Part shown: one piece after another, positions 52,701-62,655 of the stretch | How the letters are laid out: each line of letters starts with the position of its first letter | Numbering within the stretch: position 1 is the first letter of the stretch | Assembly (NCBI GenBank): GCA_025200525.1 | Contig: CM045762.1 | Coordinates: 190,923,154 to 190,987,153 of the forward strand | DNA length: 64,000 nucleotides | Source of the DNA: Camellia lanceoleosa | Lineage: Eukaryota; Streptophyta; Magnoliopsida; Ericales; Theaceae | Direction of reading: 5' to 3' | Made by a program: the position numbers and the translations under genes | The notes under the pieces: generated by a model | The model's database searches: none | The model's input: only the letters and a program-made list of their open reading frames with translations | What the model was told of the DNA's origin: nothing

Positions 52701-54989
52701 TGTGGTTCGAACACTCGAACACCTATACGGATTCTCCTGCACAGTGGCAGATATATAAATATGGCGTTTACTTAACATTTCTCACGCATTCGGGTTCGGA
52801 CACTCGAACACCTACACGGATTCTCCTGCACAGTGGCAGATATGTAAATACGGCGTTTACTAACCATTGCTCACGCATTACGGTTCGAACACTCGAACAC
52901 CTATACGGATTCTCCTGCACAGTGGCAGATATGTAAATACGACTGCATTAGGGTTCGAACACTCGAACACCTATACGGATTCTCCTACATAGTGGCAGAT
53001 ATGTAAATACGTCGTTTACTTACCATTTCTCACGCATTGGGGTTCGAACACTCGAACACCTATACGGATTCTCCTTCACAGTGGCAGATATGTAAATACG
53101 GCGTTTACTTACCAGTTCTCACGCATTCGGGTTCGGACACTCGAACACCTATACGGATTCTCTGCGATGGCGAGATATGTAAATCTGGCGTTCTTGACCA
53201 TTGCTCACGCATTACGGTTCGAACACTCGAACACCTATACGGATTCCCCAGCACAGTGGAGATATGTAAATACGGCGTTTACTTACCATTCCTCACGCAT
53301 TAGGGTTCGAACACTCGAACACCTATACGGATTCTCCTACACAGTGGAGACATGTAAATACGGCATTTGCTTACTATTTCTCACGCATTAGGGTGAGAAC
53401 ACTCGAACACCTATATGGATTCTCCTGCACAGTGGGAGATACGTAAATCTGGCGTTGATTACCATCTCGTGCATCGTGGTTCGAACAAGCGAACACCTAT
53501 ACGGATTCCCCCGCACAGTGGCAGATATGTATATACGGCATTTACTTACCATTTCTCACGCATTAGAGTTCAAACATTAGAACACCAATACGAATTCTCC
53601 CGCACAGTGGCAGCTATGTAAATACGCCGTTTACTTACAATTTCTCATGCATTAGGGTTCGAACACTCGAACACCTATACGTATTCTCCTGCACAGTGGC
53701 AGAAATGTAAATACGGCGTTCACTTACCATTTCTCAGGCATTAGGGTTCGAACACTCGAACACCTATACGGATTCTCCTGCACAGTGGCAGATATGAAAA
53801 TACAACATTTACTTACCATTTCTCACGCATTAGAGTTCGAACATTCGAACACCTATACGGATTCTGCTGCACAATGGCAGATATGTAAATACGGCGTTTA
53901 CTTACCGTTTCTCACGCGTTCGGGTTCGAACACTCGAACACCTATACGGATTTTCCTGCACAGTGGCAGATATGAAAATACGACGTTTACTTACCATTTC
54001 TCATGCATTGGGGTTCGAACACTCGAACACCTATACGGATTCTCCTGCACAGTGTCAGATATGTAAACACGGCGTTTACTTTCCATTTCTCACGCTTTAC
54101 TGTTCGAACACTCGAACACCTATACGGATTCTCCTGCACAGTGGCAGATATGTAAATACGGCGTTTAGTTACCATTTCCCACGCATTAGGGTTCGAACAC
54201 TCGAACACCTATACGGATTCTCCTGCACAGTCGAGATATATAAATTCGGCATTCATTTACCATTTCTCACGCATTAGTGTTCGAACACTTGAACACCTAT
54301 ACAGATTCTCCAGCACAGTGGCAGATATGTAAATACGTAGTTTACTTACCATTTCTCATGCATTAGGGTTCGAACACTCGAACACCTATACAGATTCTCC
54401 TGCACAGTGGCAGATATGTAAATACGGCGTTTAGTTACCATTTCCCACGCATTAGGGTTCGAATACTCGAACACCTATACGGATTCTCCTACACAGTGGA
54501 GATATATAAATTCGGCGTTCACTTACCATTTCTCACGCATTATGGTTCGAACACTCGAACACCTGTACAGATTCTCCCGCACAGTGGCAGATATGTAAAT
54601 ACGAAGTTTACTTACCATTTCTCATGCATTACGGTTCGAACACTCGAACACCTATACAGATTCTCCTGCACAGTGGCAGTTATGTAAATACGGCGTTAAC
54701 TTACCATTTCTCATGCGTTAGCGTTCGAACAATCGAACTCCTGTACGGATTCTCCTACGCAGTGGCAGATATGTAAATACGGCGTTTATTTACCATTTCT
54801 CACGCCTTAGGGTTCTAACACTCGAACACCTATACAGATTCTCCTGCACAGTGGCAGATATGTAAATACAGCGTTCACTTACCATTTCTTAGCCATTAGG
54901 GTTCGAACCCTCGAACACCCATACGGATTCTCCTGCACAGTGGCTGATATGAAAATGCGACATTTACTTACCATTTCTCACGCATTAGA
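46761..54989. repeat. 89-bp satellite array, block 2 (about 92 monomers)
   Basis: Same monomer and orientation as block 1, resuming in phase after the retrotransposon. Higher-order structure is visible. The run at about 48.1-48.7 kb (GGTACGAACACTCG, GGCATCAGGGTTCG and similar variants) recurs at about 53.2-53.8 kb, and in block 1 at 23.5-24.1 and 35.6-36.1 kb. The run at 49.8-51.4 kb recurs at 57.6-59.2 kb. Irregular monomers include a partial duplication at about 47800-47830 (TTCAATGCTCACGCATTACGG) and a truncated monomer at about 52940 (AATACGACTGCATTAGGG). No gene is supported. Confidence 0.97.
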
Positions 54990-55395
54990 TGTCACGCCCC
55001 AAACCCGCCCCTAAAAGTTTGGGCATGACCCATTCGAAAACAAACACAAAACCTGTTATACATATCATATGGGGCCTGAACGGAAGCATTTAATAACATA
55101 TAATAGCGTAAAAAAAAATAATATCCATTGAGCTATCACTACTATGCCAGGACCGTAAACGGAACATAATGCAGATAATTATACAGTGACGTGTATCTGA
55201 AGATAGTTATGTACATATACATCTACCTTACATTCACATCAAGCCTCATAGACATTTAGGGTACAAATTAAATGCAAATTTAAAACTTAACAAAACTCCA
55301 AAACTTAAACGGTTAACACCTAACAGCTTAGACACTCAAGGCTTGGCAACTGGTAACGGAAGCCACAGGTTAAGATTGACCTCCAGGTTGAGTGC

Positions 55396-55443
55396 CTACA
55401 GAAACAGACATAAAATAAAGTGAGTCAAGCTCAGTGAATAATA
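55396..55443 (-). promoter_or_regulatory. Conserved LTR block, family B
   Basis: On the minus strand: TATTATTCACTGAGCTTGAC, then TCAC, an AT-rich stretch and TATGTCTGTTTCTGTAGG. It is the counterpart of 39319-39365 in family A and 60750-60798 in family C. Function unknown. Confidence 0.6.
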
Positions 55444-55642
55444 GTACGTAAATCATGTAATGTTCCACTTAAACAACAAAGTATATAACTGCAGAAGTAT
55501 ATGTTTAATTACACTCTGTAAATATAGCTCAACAATCATGAGTCCAGTTTCCTTAACAAAGCAGTTTAGTATGTACAGAGGATCCAAAATGTTCATATGC
55601 TCAAATAACAGAATAGCCATCAGTCCCAAAAGTTTACAGAAT

Positions 55643-55745
55643 AGCCTTTCGGCCCAGTCATAACAGAACGGCTTATCAGCCCAGAGATAACAGAACGCAT
55701 AAAGCGTAACAGAACGCTTAAAGCGTGACAGAACGCATAAAGCGT
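55643..55745 (-). repeat. Mini-hairpin array, family B
   Basis: Five small inverted repeats in a row: AGCC/GGCC (55643-55654), GGCT/AGCC (55670-55681) and three 19-bp units with ACGC/GCGT arms (55695-55707, 55714-55726, 55733-55745). Loops are 4-5 bases. The first pair contains one G-U match if read as minus-strand RNA. The position relative to the conserved block matches the arrays in families A and C. Confidence 0.75.
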
Positions 55746-55839
55746 GAGGGTACAGAACTAGTACAAAATAATAAGTTTTGAAACCAACAGACATATCATG
55801 CTAAATCGTAAACGGAACAGATCAATAGACAATATGTAC

Positions 55840-55959
55840 AAACAGAATAAATAAACAGAGCAAAACCATCCCAAAGTCATCTGAATATCGCCATACCATA
55901 AACAGAATAAATAAACAGAGCAGAACAATTCCAAAGTCATCTGAATATCATCAGACCAT
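55840..55959. repeat. 60-bp tandem duplication inside the family-B LTR
   Basis: AAACAGAATAAATAAACAGA begins at 55840 and again at 55900. The two 60-bp copies also share CCAAAGTCATCTGAATATC and differ at several sites. Confidence 0.85.
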
Positions 55960-57041
55960 AGGATACACTAATCATCTCGGTTTCATACGGATACTTGGTT
56001 TAAAGGCGAACATGGGTCCATTTACTCATTTAGAATCGACATGGTAATAAAGAATTATTACTCGTTAGTGACAGAACAAAGTCATTCAAAGTCATACCGA
56101 TGTTTGCCAATCTTTCAACGTTCTCACTGACTTTCAATCATCACAATTGGTTGTGTAACATGTTCGTATAGCACTTACAATGAACAGAGCATTAGTGATA
56201 ATAACTATCAATGATAAATAAAATGGACATCTTCGTACTATTACTCACAGTGATCAGATGCTTGGTCCGCCTCTGTAATTGACCCTACACAATTCATAAT
56301 ACACATAGAAATCGGGTCACATATCATTATTCCGTTTTTAACTAGTTTAATTCTCTTTATTCCATTTACACATCATTTGGCAATTCAACATGAATCAAAT
56401 TAAATCCTTGAATCTCATTTCAACATTCCACACCCAAGTTCATGTCATCCATATCCTTAATAAATTATTTCCTTAATTTTTCCTTTCCATTATAGCATAA
56501 ATTCTAAAGTTTATAACAAAGTTCATTCGCTAAATTTAAACATAATTTTCAAGTGTCACCAAATACCAATTAAACTTGCACATATGAAATTCAACCCACT
56601 AATTTCATGATTCTACTTCCAATTTGGCCATATCATCAAGTAACATCATTACCCAACCTAGGGTTTCAAGAAAAACATTAAAATTCAAAACAAATTCAAA
56701 CTTATTAATTCATCACTCTTTATTCTAATTTTTCCATTGCTTATACACCTAGGATACATGGTCCATCACTCTAACCCAACAATTTAACTCTCAAGATTCT
56801 TACCTCAAAGCCTTGGTGCGATTCCTCCATAATTTCGGAATTCCAATCGGTTGCAAACGTTGATCTCCATGCCTTCTTCCTTCCTTGGTGGAAAATCTTG
56901 GTCAAAACAAAGAGAAATGGTGAAGATTTGGGATCAAAACCCTAGGGTTTTCGGTCCTAGGGGGAAAGGAGAGAAGAGGGGAAAAGAATATGTGAGAAAT
57001 GATCCAAAAATCTGGTTTAAAGGCTGCTGTCCCGTAATTCC

Positions 57042-57071
57042 CGCTCGAGCGGAGAAATTCCCGCTCGAGCG
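57042..57071. promoter_or_regulatory. Isolated CGCTCGAGCG palindrome pair, family B
   Basis: Exact palindromes start at 57042 and 57062, 20 bp apart. They lie about 540-570 bp into the LTR on the minus strand. Confidence 0.5.
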
Positions 57072-57414
57072 GACCTGCTTTCAGCACAGATCCCGAAACT
57101 TTGAACAGGTATAACTCTCTCATTCGGACTCCGTTTTAGGTCATTCTTGTGGTCAAATTGAAGCCCCGGAGATAAGATTTCCAATGGTTCTAACCTCACA
57201 TCCAAATTCAAAGTGTGGAAAAAGAAAAGGGCAAAAGAGTGACGGTTGGTCGTAAATGAATTATCCAAATTAAGGTTTTTGGTCCAATCTTACTTTACCC
57301 TCATCTTATCATCTCAATCAATAACCCAAAATAAGGTAAGAACATTTCAAATACAATGAGAAGAACATCAAAAATGAGTCCACATGCTTCAGAATCAAAC
57401 TTAACCAGGCGACC

Positions 57415-57584
57415 CGCTCGAGCGCCTAACCTTGCGCTCGAGCGCGCAGACCAACAAAGTCGTCCGCTCGAGCGTAAACTCTCCCGCTCGAGCGGAGAAT
57501 CACAACTCCCAGAATCTCAGGCCATCTGAAAAATTGCTGGAAACCCCAAAAGTCCGCTCGAGCGGCCACTCCTCCGCTCGAGCG
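57415..57584. promoter_or_regulatory. Three CGCTCGAGCG palindrome pairs, family B
   Basis: Exact palindromes start at 57415, 57435, 57465, 57485, 57555 and 57575. Pairs are 20 bp apart and every offset in the cluster is a multiple of 10 bp. The sequences between the palindromes are unrelated to each other and to those of family A, so the spacing rather than the linker sequence is conserved. Confidence 0.6.
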
Positions 57585-57610
57585 GAGGAAAGAATTTCTG
57601 GGTCGTTACA

Positions 57611-60307
57611 TTAGAGTTCGACCATTCGAACACCTATACGGATTCTCCTGCACAGCGGTAGATATGTAAATACGGCGTTTACTTACCATTTCTCACGCGT
57701 TAGGGTTCGAACACTCGAACACCTATACGGATTCTCCTACACAGTGGCAGATATGTAAATACGACGTTTACTTACCAATTCTCACGCATTGGGTTTCGAA
57801 CACTCGAACACCTATACGGATTCTCCTGCACAGTGGCAGATATGTAAACACGGCGTTTACTTACCATTTCTCACGCGTTATGGTTCGAACACTCGAACAC
57901 CTATACGGATTCTCCTGCACAGTGGCAGATATGTAAATACGGCGTTTAGTTACCATTTCTCACGCATTAGGGTTCGAATACTCGAACACCTATACGGTTT
58001 CTCCTGCACAGTGGAGATATCTGAATTCGGCGTTCACTTAGGGTTCGAACACTCGAACACCTATACGGATTCTCCAGCAAGTGGCAGATATGTAAATACT
58101 GCGTTCACTTACCATTTCTCACATATTAGGGTTTGAACACTCGAACACCTATACGGATTCTCCTGCACAAGGGCAGATATGTAAATACGGCATTTACTTA
58201 CCATTTCTCACGCGTTAGGGTTCGAACACTCGAACTCCTGTACGTATTCTCCTACACAGCGGTAGATATGTAAATACGGCAGTTACTTACTATTTCTCAC
58301 GCATTAGGGTTCGAACACTCGAACACCTATACGGATTCTCCTGCACAGTGGGAGGCACGTAACGGCGTTCACTTACCATTTCTCAGGCATTAGGGTTCGA
58401 AAACGCGAACACCTATACGGATTCTCCTGCACATTGGCAGATATGTAAATACGGCATTTACTTGCCATTGCTCACGCATTAGAGTTCAAACAATAGAAAA
58501 CCTATACGGATTCTCCTACACAGTGGAAGATATGTAAATACGGCGTTTACTTACCATTTCCCACGCGTTAGGGTTCGAACACTCGAACACCCATACAGAT
58601 TCTCCTTCACAGTGGCAGATATGTAAATACGGCGTTTGCTTACCATTTCTTACGCATTGGATTTCGAACACTCGAACACCTATACGGATTCTCCTGCACA
58701 GTGGCGTATATGTAAATACGGCGTTTACTTACCATTTCTCAAGCTTTAGGGTTCGAACAGTCAAACACCTATGCGGATTCGCCTGGACAGTGGCAGATAT
58801 GTAAATACGGCGTTTACATACAATTTCTCACGCATTAGGGTTCGAACACTTGAACACCTATACAGATTCTCCGCCACAGTGGCAGATATGTAAATACGGC
58901 GTTTACTTACCATTTCTCATGCATTAGGGTTCGAACACTCGAACACCTATACAGATTCTCCTGCACAGTGGCAGATTTGTAAATACGGCGTTACCTTACC
59001 ATTTCCCACGCGTTAGGGTTCGAACAATCGAACTCCCGTACGGATTCTCCTGCGCAGTGGCAGATTTGTAAATACGGCGTTTACTTACCATTTCTCACGC
59101 CATAGGGTTCGAACACTCGAACACCTATACAGATTCTCCTGCACAGTGGCAGATACGTAAATACAGCGTTCACTTACCATTTCTTCGGCATTCGGGTTCT
59201 AACCCTCAAACACCCATACGGATTCTCCTTCACAAGGGCAGATATGTAAATACGGCGTTTACTTACCATTTCTCACGCATTGGATTTCGAACACTCGAAC
59301 ACCTATACGGATTCTCCTACACAGTGGCATATATGTAAATTCGGCGTTTACTTACCATTTCTCACGCGTTAGGGTTCGAACAGTCGAACACCTATGCGGA
59401 TTCGCCTGCACAGTCGCAGATATGTAAATACGGCGTTTACTTACCATTTCTCACGCATTAGGGTTCGAACACTCGAACAGCTATCCAGATTCTCCACCAC
59501 AGTGGCAGATATGTAAATACGGCGTTTACTTACCATTTCTCATGCATTAGGGTTCGAACACTCGAACACCCATATGGATTCTCCTCCTCAGTGGCAGATA
59601 TGTAAATACGGCATTCACATACCATTTCTCACGCGTTAGGGTTCGAACAATCGAACTCCTGTACGGATTCTCCTGCGCAGTGGCAGATATGTAAATACGG
59701 CGTTTACTCACCATTTCTCACGCCTTAGGGTTCGAATACTCGAACACCTATACAGATTCTCCTGCACAGTGGCAGATATGTAAATACAGCGTTCACTTAC
59801 CATTTCCTAGGCATTAGGGTTCTAACCTTCGAACACCTATACGGATTCTCCGGCACAGTGGCAGATATGAAAATACGACATTTACGTACCATTTCTCACG
59901 CATTAGAGTTCCAACATTCGAACACCTATACGGATTCTCCTGCACAATGGCAGATTTGTAAATACGGCAATTACTTATCATTTCAAACGCATTACGGTTC
60001 GAACACTCGAACACCGATACGGATTCTCCTGCACAGTGGCAGCTATGTAAATACGCCGTTTACTTACCATTTCTCACGCATTAGGGTTTGAACACTCGAA
60101 CACCTATACAGATTCTCCATGACCGTGGCAGATATGTAAATACGGCGTGTAGTTACCATTTCTCATGCATTAGGGTTCGAACACTCGAACACCTATACAG
60201 ATTCTTCTGCACAGTGGCAGATAGGTAAATACGGCGTTAAGTTACCATTTCTCATGCGTTAGTGTTCGAACAATTGAACGCCAGTACGGATTCTCCTGCA
60301 CAGTGGC
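57611..60307. repeat. 89-bp satellite array, block 3 (about 30 monomers)
   Basis: Same monomer and orientation as blocks 1 and 2. Its variant order from about 57.6 to 59.2 kb follows that of 49.8-51.4 kb (for example GGAGATATCTGAATTCGGCG, then CCAGCAAGTGGCA, then ACACAGCGGTAGATATG). One monomer near 58035 is shortened by a deletion (TTCACTTAGGGTTCG). No gene is supported. Confidence 0.96.
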
Positions 60308-60749
60308 TGTCACACCCCTAACTTGCCCCTAGAAGTTTGGGCATGACCTAAGCAGAAAAGGACACTTAACCTGCCAAATATTATATAAGGTAGGGGCCTA
60401 AATGGAAGCAATAAGAATTAGTAATACCCATTAAGAAAATAAGACATCCATTGAGCGACTAAACTATGCCAGGATCATAGACATTACGTGAGATGAATCA
60501 CTCAAAAGGAGATAACCAAAGAGGATATAGTTTGAGAGCTATTTACATACGTACATATATTTACAAACCCGCCCCATAGATGGGCGTACAACAAAATTTA
60601 TCACGTACAACATATCCTAAGTCAAAGCTAGTGTATAAACTATAATCTAACAGCTCCACACAAGTACGGTTTTGACCCCAAAATTGGCTGTGCTTAGGCT
60701 GACAAAAGTTTGCTGACAACGAGCTAAGGTCGACCTCCGGATTGGTTAC

Positions 60750-60798
60750 CTATAGAAACAGACATAACAAAAGGTGAGCCTAGCTCAGTGAATAATAG
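60750..60798 (-). promoter_or_regulatory. Conserved LTR block, family C
   Basis: On the minus strand: ATTATTCACTGAGCTAGGCT, then CACC, then TGTTATGTCTGTTTCTATAG. Counterpart of 39319-39365 (family A) and 55396-55443 (family B). Confidence 0.6.
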
Positions 60799-60895
60799 TA
60801 ATCATATATGTGTAAAACAAAATAACATAACATTCATGTAGTTAGTCTGCTTCTGTATCCATAGGACAATTTGTTGTTTCACAATTTCCCTATTT

Positions 60896-61256
60896 GGCCC
60901 TTGGCCTGTAGGATTCACATATCCATAGCAGAATCATTAAGTTTTGTAACTTCACAGCTTCTAGTAATGGCTTTCAGCCCCCTTATTTTCTTAGTTCACG
61001 AGTTCACTCATATTCACATTTCATGCATATTGGCCAGTGGCCTCATATTTATGTTTCATACGTATTGGCCGTTGGCCTCACGATTTACGTTTCACACATG
61101 TTGGCCATTGGCCTCACAATTTACGTTTCACACATGTTGGCCATTGGCCTCACAATTTATGTTTCACACATGTTGGCCATTGGCCTCACAATTTACGTTT
61201 CACACATGTTGGCCATTGGCCTCACAATTTACGTTTCACACAGATGGCCCTTGGCC
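60896..61256 (-). repeat. Mini-hairpin array including a 36-bp minisatellite, family C
   Basis: From 61019 to about 61258 there are about seven copies of a 35-36-bp unit (TTTCACACATGTTGGCCATT, then GGCCTCACAATTTACG). Each contains GGCC-3 bases-GGCC. Loops read AGT, GTT, ATT (four copies) and CTT. Two more members lie outside the regular repeat: GGCC/GGCC at 60896-60906 and GGCT/AGCC at 60969-60979, the latter with both arms changed together. Frames open through this repeat are artefacts of 36 being a multiple of 3. Confidence 0.88.
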
Positions 61257-61638
61257 ACATGAGTTCACAAACTCTTTCGGTGTCTCCACATTTCAACATG
61301 TTTCTCGTTTAACACAGATCTTCATGCATTACAATTCTCACATAAATTAGATACAGTTCACAATATAAATTAATAACAGATAAGGGTGCATTTAAGCACT
61401 ATTACTCACTGCGTTGTGATGGCGTGCTAGTCCCTTCCAGGGTGTGCCCTGCACACAACCATAGCTTACAAATTAGTTTGTTTTCTTCTTAACTCATTAG
61501 GGGAAACATTCCCTGCGTTAGCATACGTCACATGAGTGGATAATCGACTTAAAATCATCAAAAACATATTTTAAAACCGTCAAGGAATCAAGCACGTAAA
61601 ACCGAACAAGCATATTTTCTTCCTCAAAATTGGCTCCC

Positions 61639-61731
61639 CGCTCGAGCGCCACTTTGGCGCCGGCGATCAGAAACTTCATAAGCTGCTGGGAGGTGGTTTT
61701 TCCTTCGGCGACCATGACCTCCGCTCGGGCG
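61639..61731. promoter_or_regulatory. Decayed CGCTCGAGCG palindrome cluster, family C
   Basis: One exact palindrome at 61639-61648 and one with a single change (CGCTCGGGCG) at 61722-61731. Degenerate partners lie about 19-20 bp away (near 61658 and 61702). The distance from the LTR start resembles that in family A. Confidence 0.4.
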
Positions 61732-62655
61732 GACCACGCAAATTCAGAAATCTGAACTTCGACTTTGAGACTCAATTTGGCATTTTCAAATCCTAATCTC
61801 TCCCTTGCAAAATCACTTCAACCCTACAATGATCAAGGCTCAAACTCTCACAAAACACTTGAATTAAACTTCATGAACAACACAACTCCATTGATTGAAC
61901 AAAAGTTGAAGCTCACCAATCATAATTTCATTCTTAAAGTTCTTAACTTTACACACACATAACACATGTATATACAAAACATGATAAGAGTATGAAGATT
62001 AACTTGATAAATAGAGGAACAAGATGGATGATAACTTGAATTACACAAATCTAAAGGGTATCATACCAAGTCTTCAATACACACACATACTCATCTTTCA
62101 TCCCACTCTAGATTATGCACATCAAGAACCTTTTATGCTAAATTGAAGAAGAGGATTAGATTTGGGAAAATTAATATTACCTTAGCTTCAATTCCTTTCT
62201 TCCACCTTGAAGAACTCTTCTTCCTCTCCTATTCCCCCCTTTCTTACAAACCCTTGTTCTCTCAAGGAGGAGCTCACGTTTTTCTCTTAAGGCAACAAGA
62301 CTTAGACATATATAGATGCAAATATAAGAGCACATAGGACAAAAATCATTCGCTTTATGGTGCCGAAATTAAAATTTCATAAACATGCTTAATATTACTT
62401 AAAAATTATGCTGATCACAAATATAAAATCAATTTCTGATAATTAAGCCGTTACGGCTTCCAATTTCTGTTTTAAAGTTCTAATAGTGACAGATACTCTT
62501 CTTTGCCCAACAGATAATGTTCTTATTCATAAGCATTAACTCATAACACATAGATACTTAACTTAAATTCTCATGCAGTTTCACATTAAACATTTGAGAG
62601 CATTGAATAAAGGCTAAAATGTAGCAGAGTCACATACGAGGGTCGGGTTATCACA

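Larger units (their letters stand above)
54990..57610 (-). mobile_element. Solo LTR, family B, reverse orientation, with perfect target duplication
   Basis: 2621 bp, TG...CA on either strand, flanked by TTAGA at 54985-54989 and 57611-57615. Read on the minus strand it begins TGTAACGACCCAG and ends in the CATGCCCAAACTTTTAGGGG and GGGGCGTGACA block shared with family A and with the fragment at 1-381. No primer binding site, coding region or second LTR is present between the target duplications, so it is a solo LTR, the usual result of recombination between the two LTRs of one element. Reading frames within it (for example minus-strand frames near 55.5-55.9 kb) come from short repeats and show no known domain. 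Confidence 0.93.
60308..62655 (-). mobile_element. Solo LTR, family C, reverse orientation, with perfect target duplication
   Basis: 2348 bp flanked by GTGGC at 60303-60307 and 62656-62660. On the minus strand it begins TGTGATAACCCGACCCTCG, very like the family-A start, and ends in TCATGCCCAAACTTCTAGGG and the terminal GGGTGTGACA. The interior is diverged from family A and includes a 36-bp minisatellite, a conserved block and decayed CGCTCGAGCG palindromes. No coding domains, primer site or second LTR are present, so it is a solo LTR. The longest reading frames near 60.9-61.35 kb only translate the 36-bp repeat. Confidence 0.93.

Noticed and set aside
55453..55940. Minus-strand 60-113 codon frames in the family-B solo LTR
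   Set aside because: They run through the 19-bp and 60-bp tandem repeats and match no domain I know; an LTR is not expected to code here.
60871..61350. 159-codon frame with HTCWPLASQF repeats
   Set aside because: It is the 36-bp minisatellite inside a solo LTR read in three frames; 36 is a multiple of 3, so all frames stay open.
61518..62337. Short frames at 61518-61775, 61765-61962 and 62143-62337 in the family-C LTR
   Set aside because: Short, no recognisable domain, inside a solo LTR bounded by a perfect target duplication.
54990..62655. The two reverse LTRs as the two ends of one element
   Set aside because: They are from different families, each has its own perfect target duplication, and satellite lies between them.
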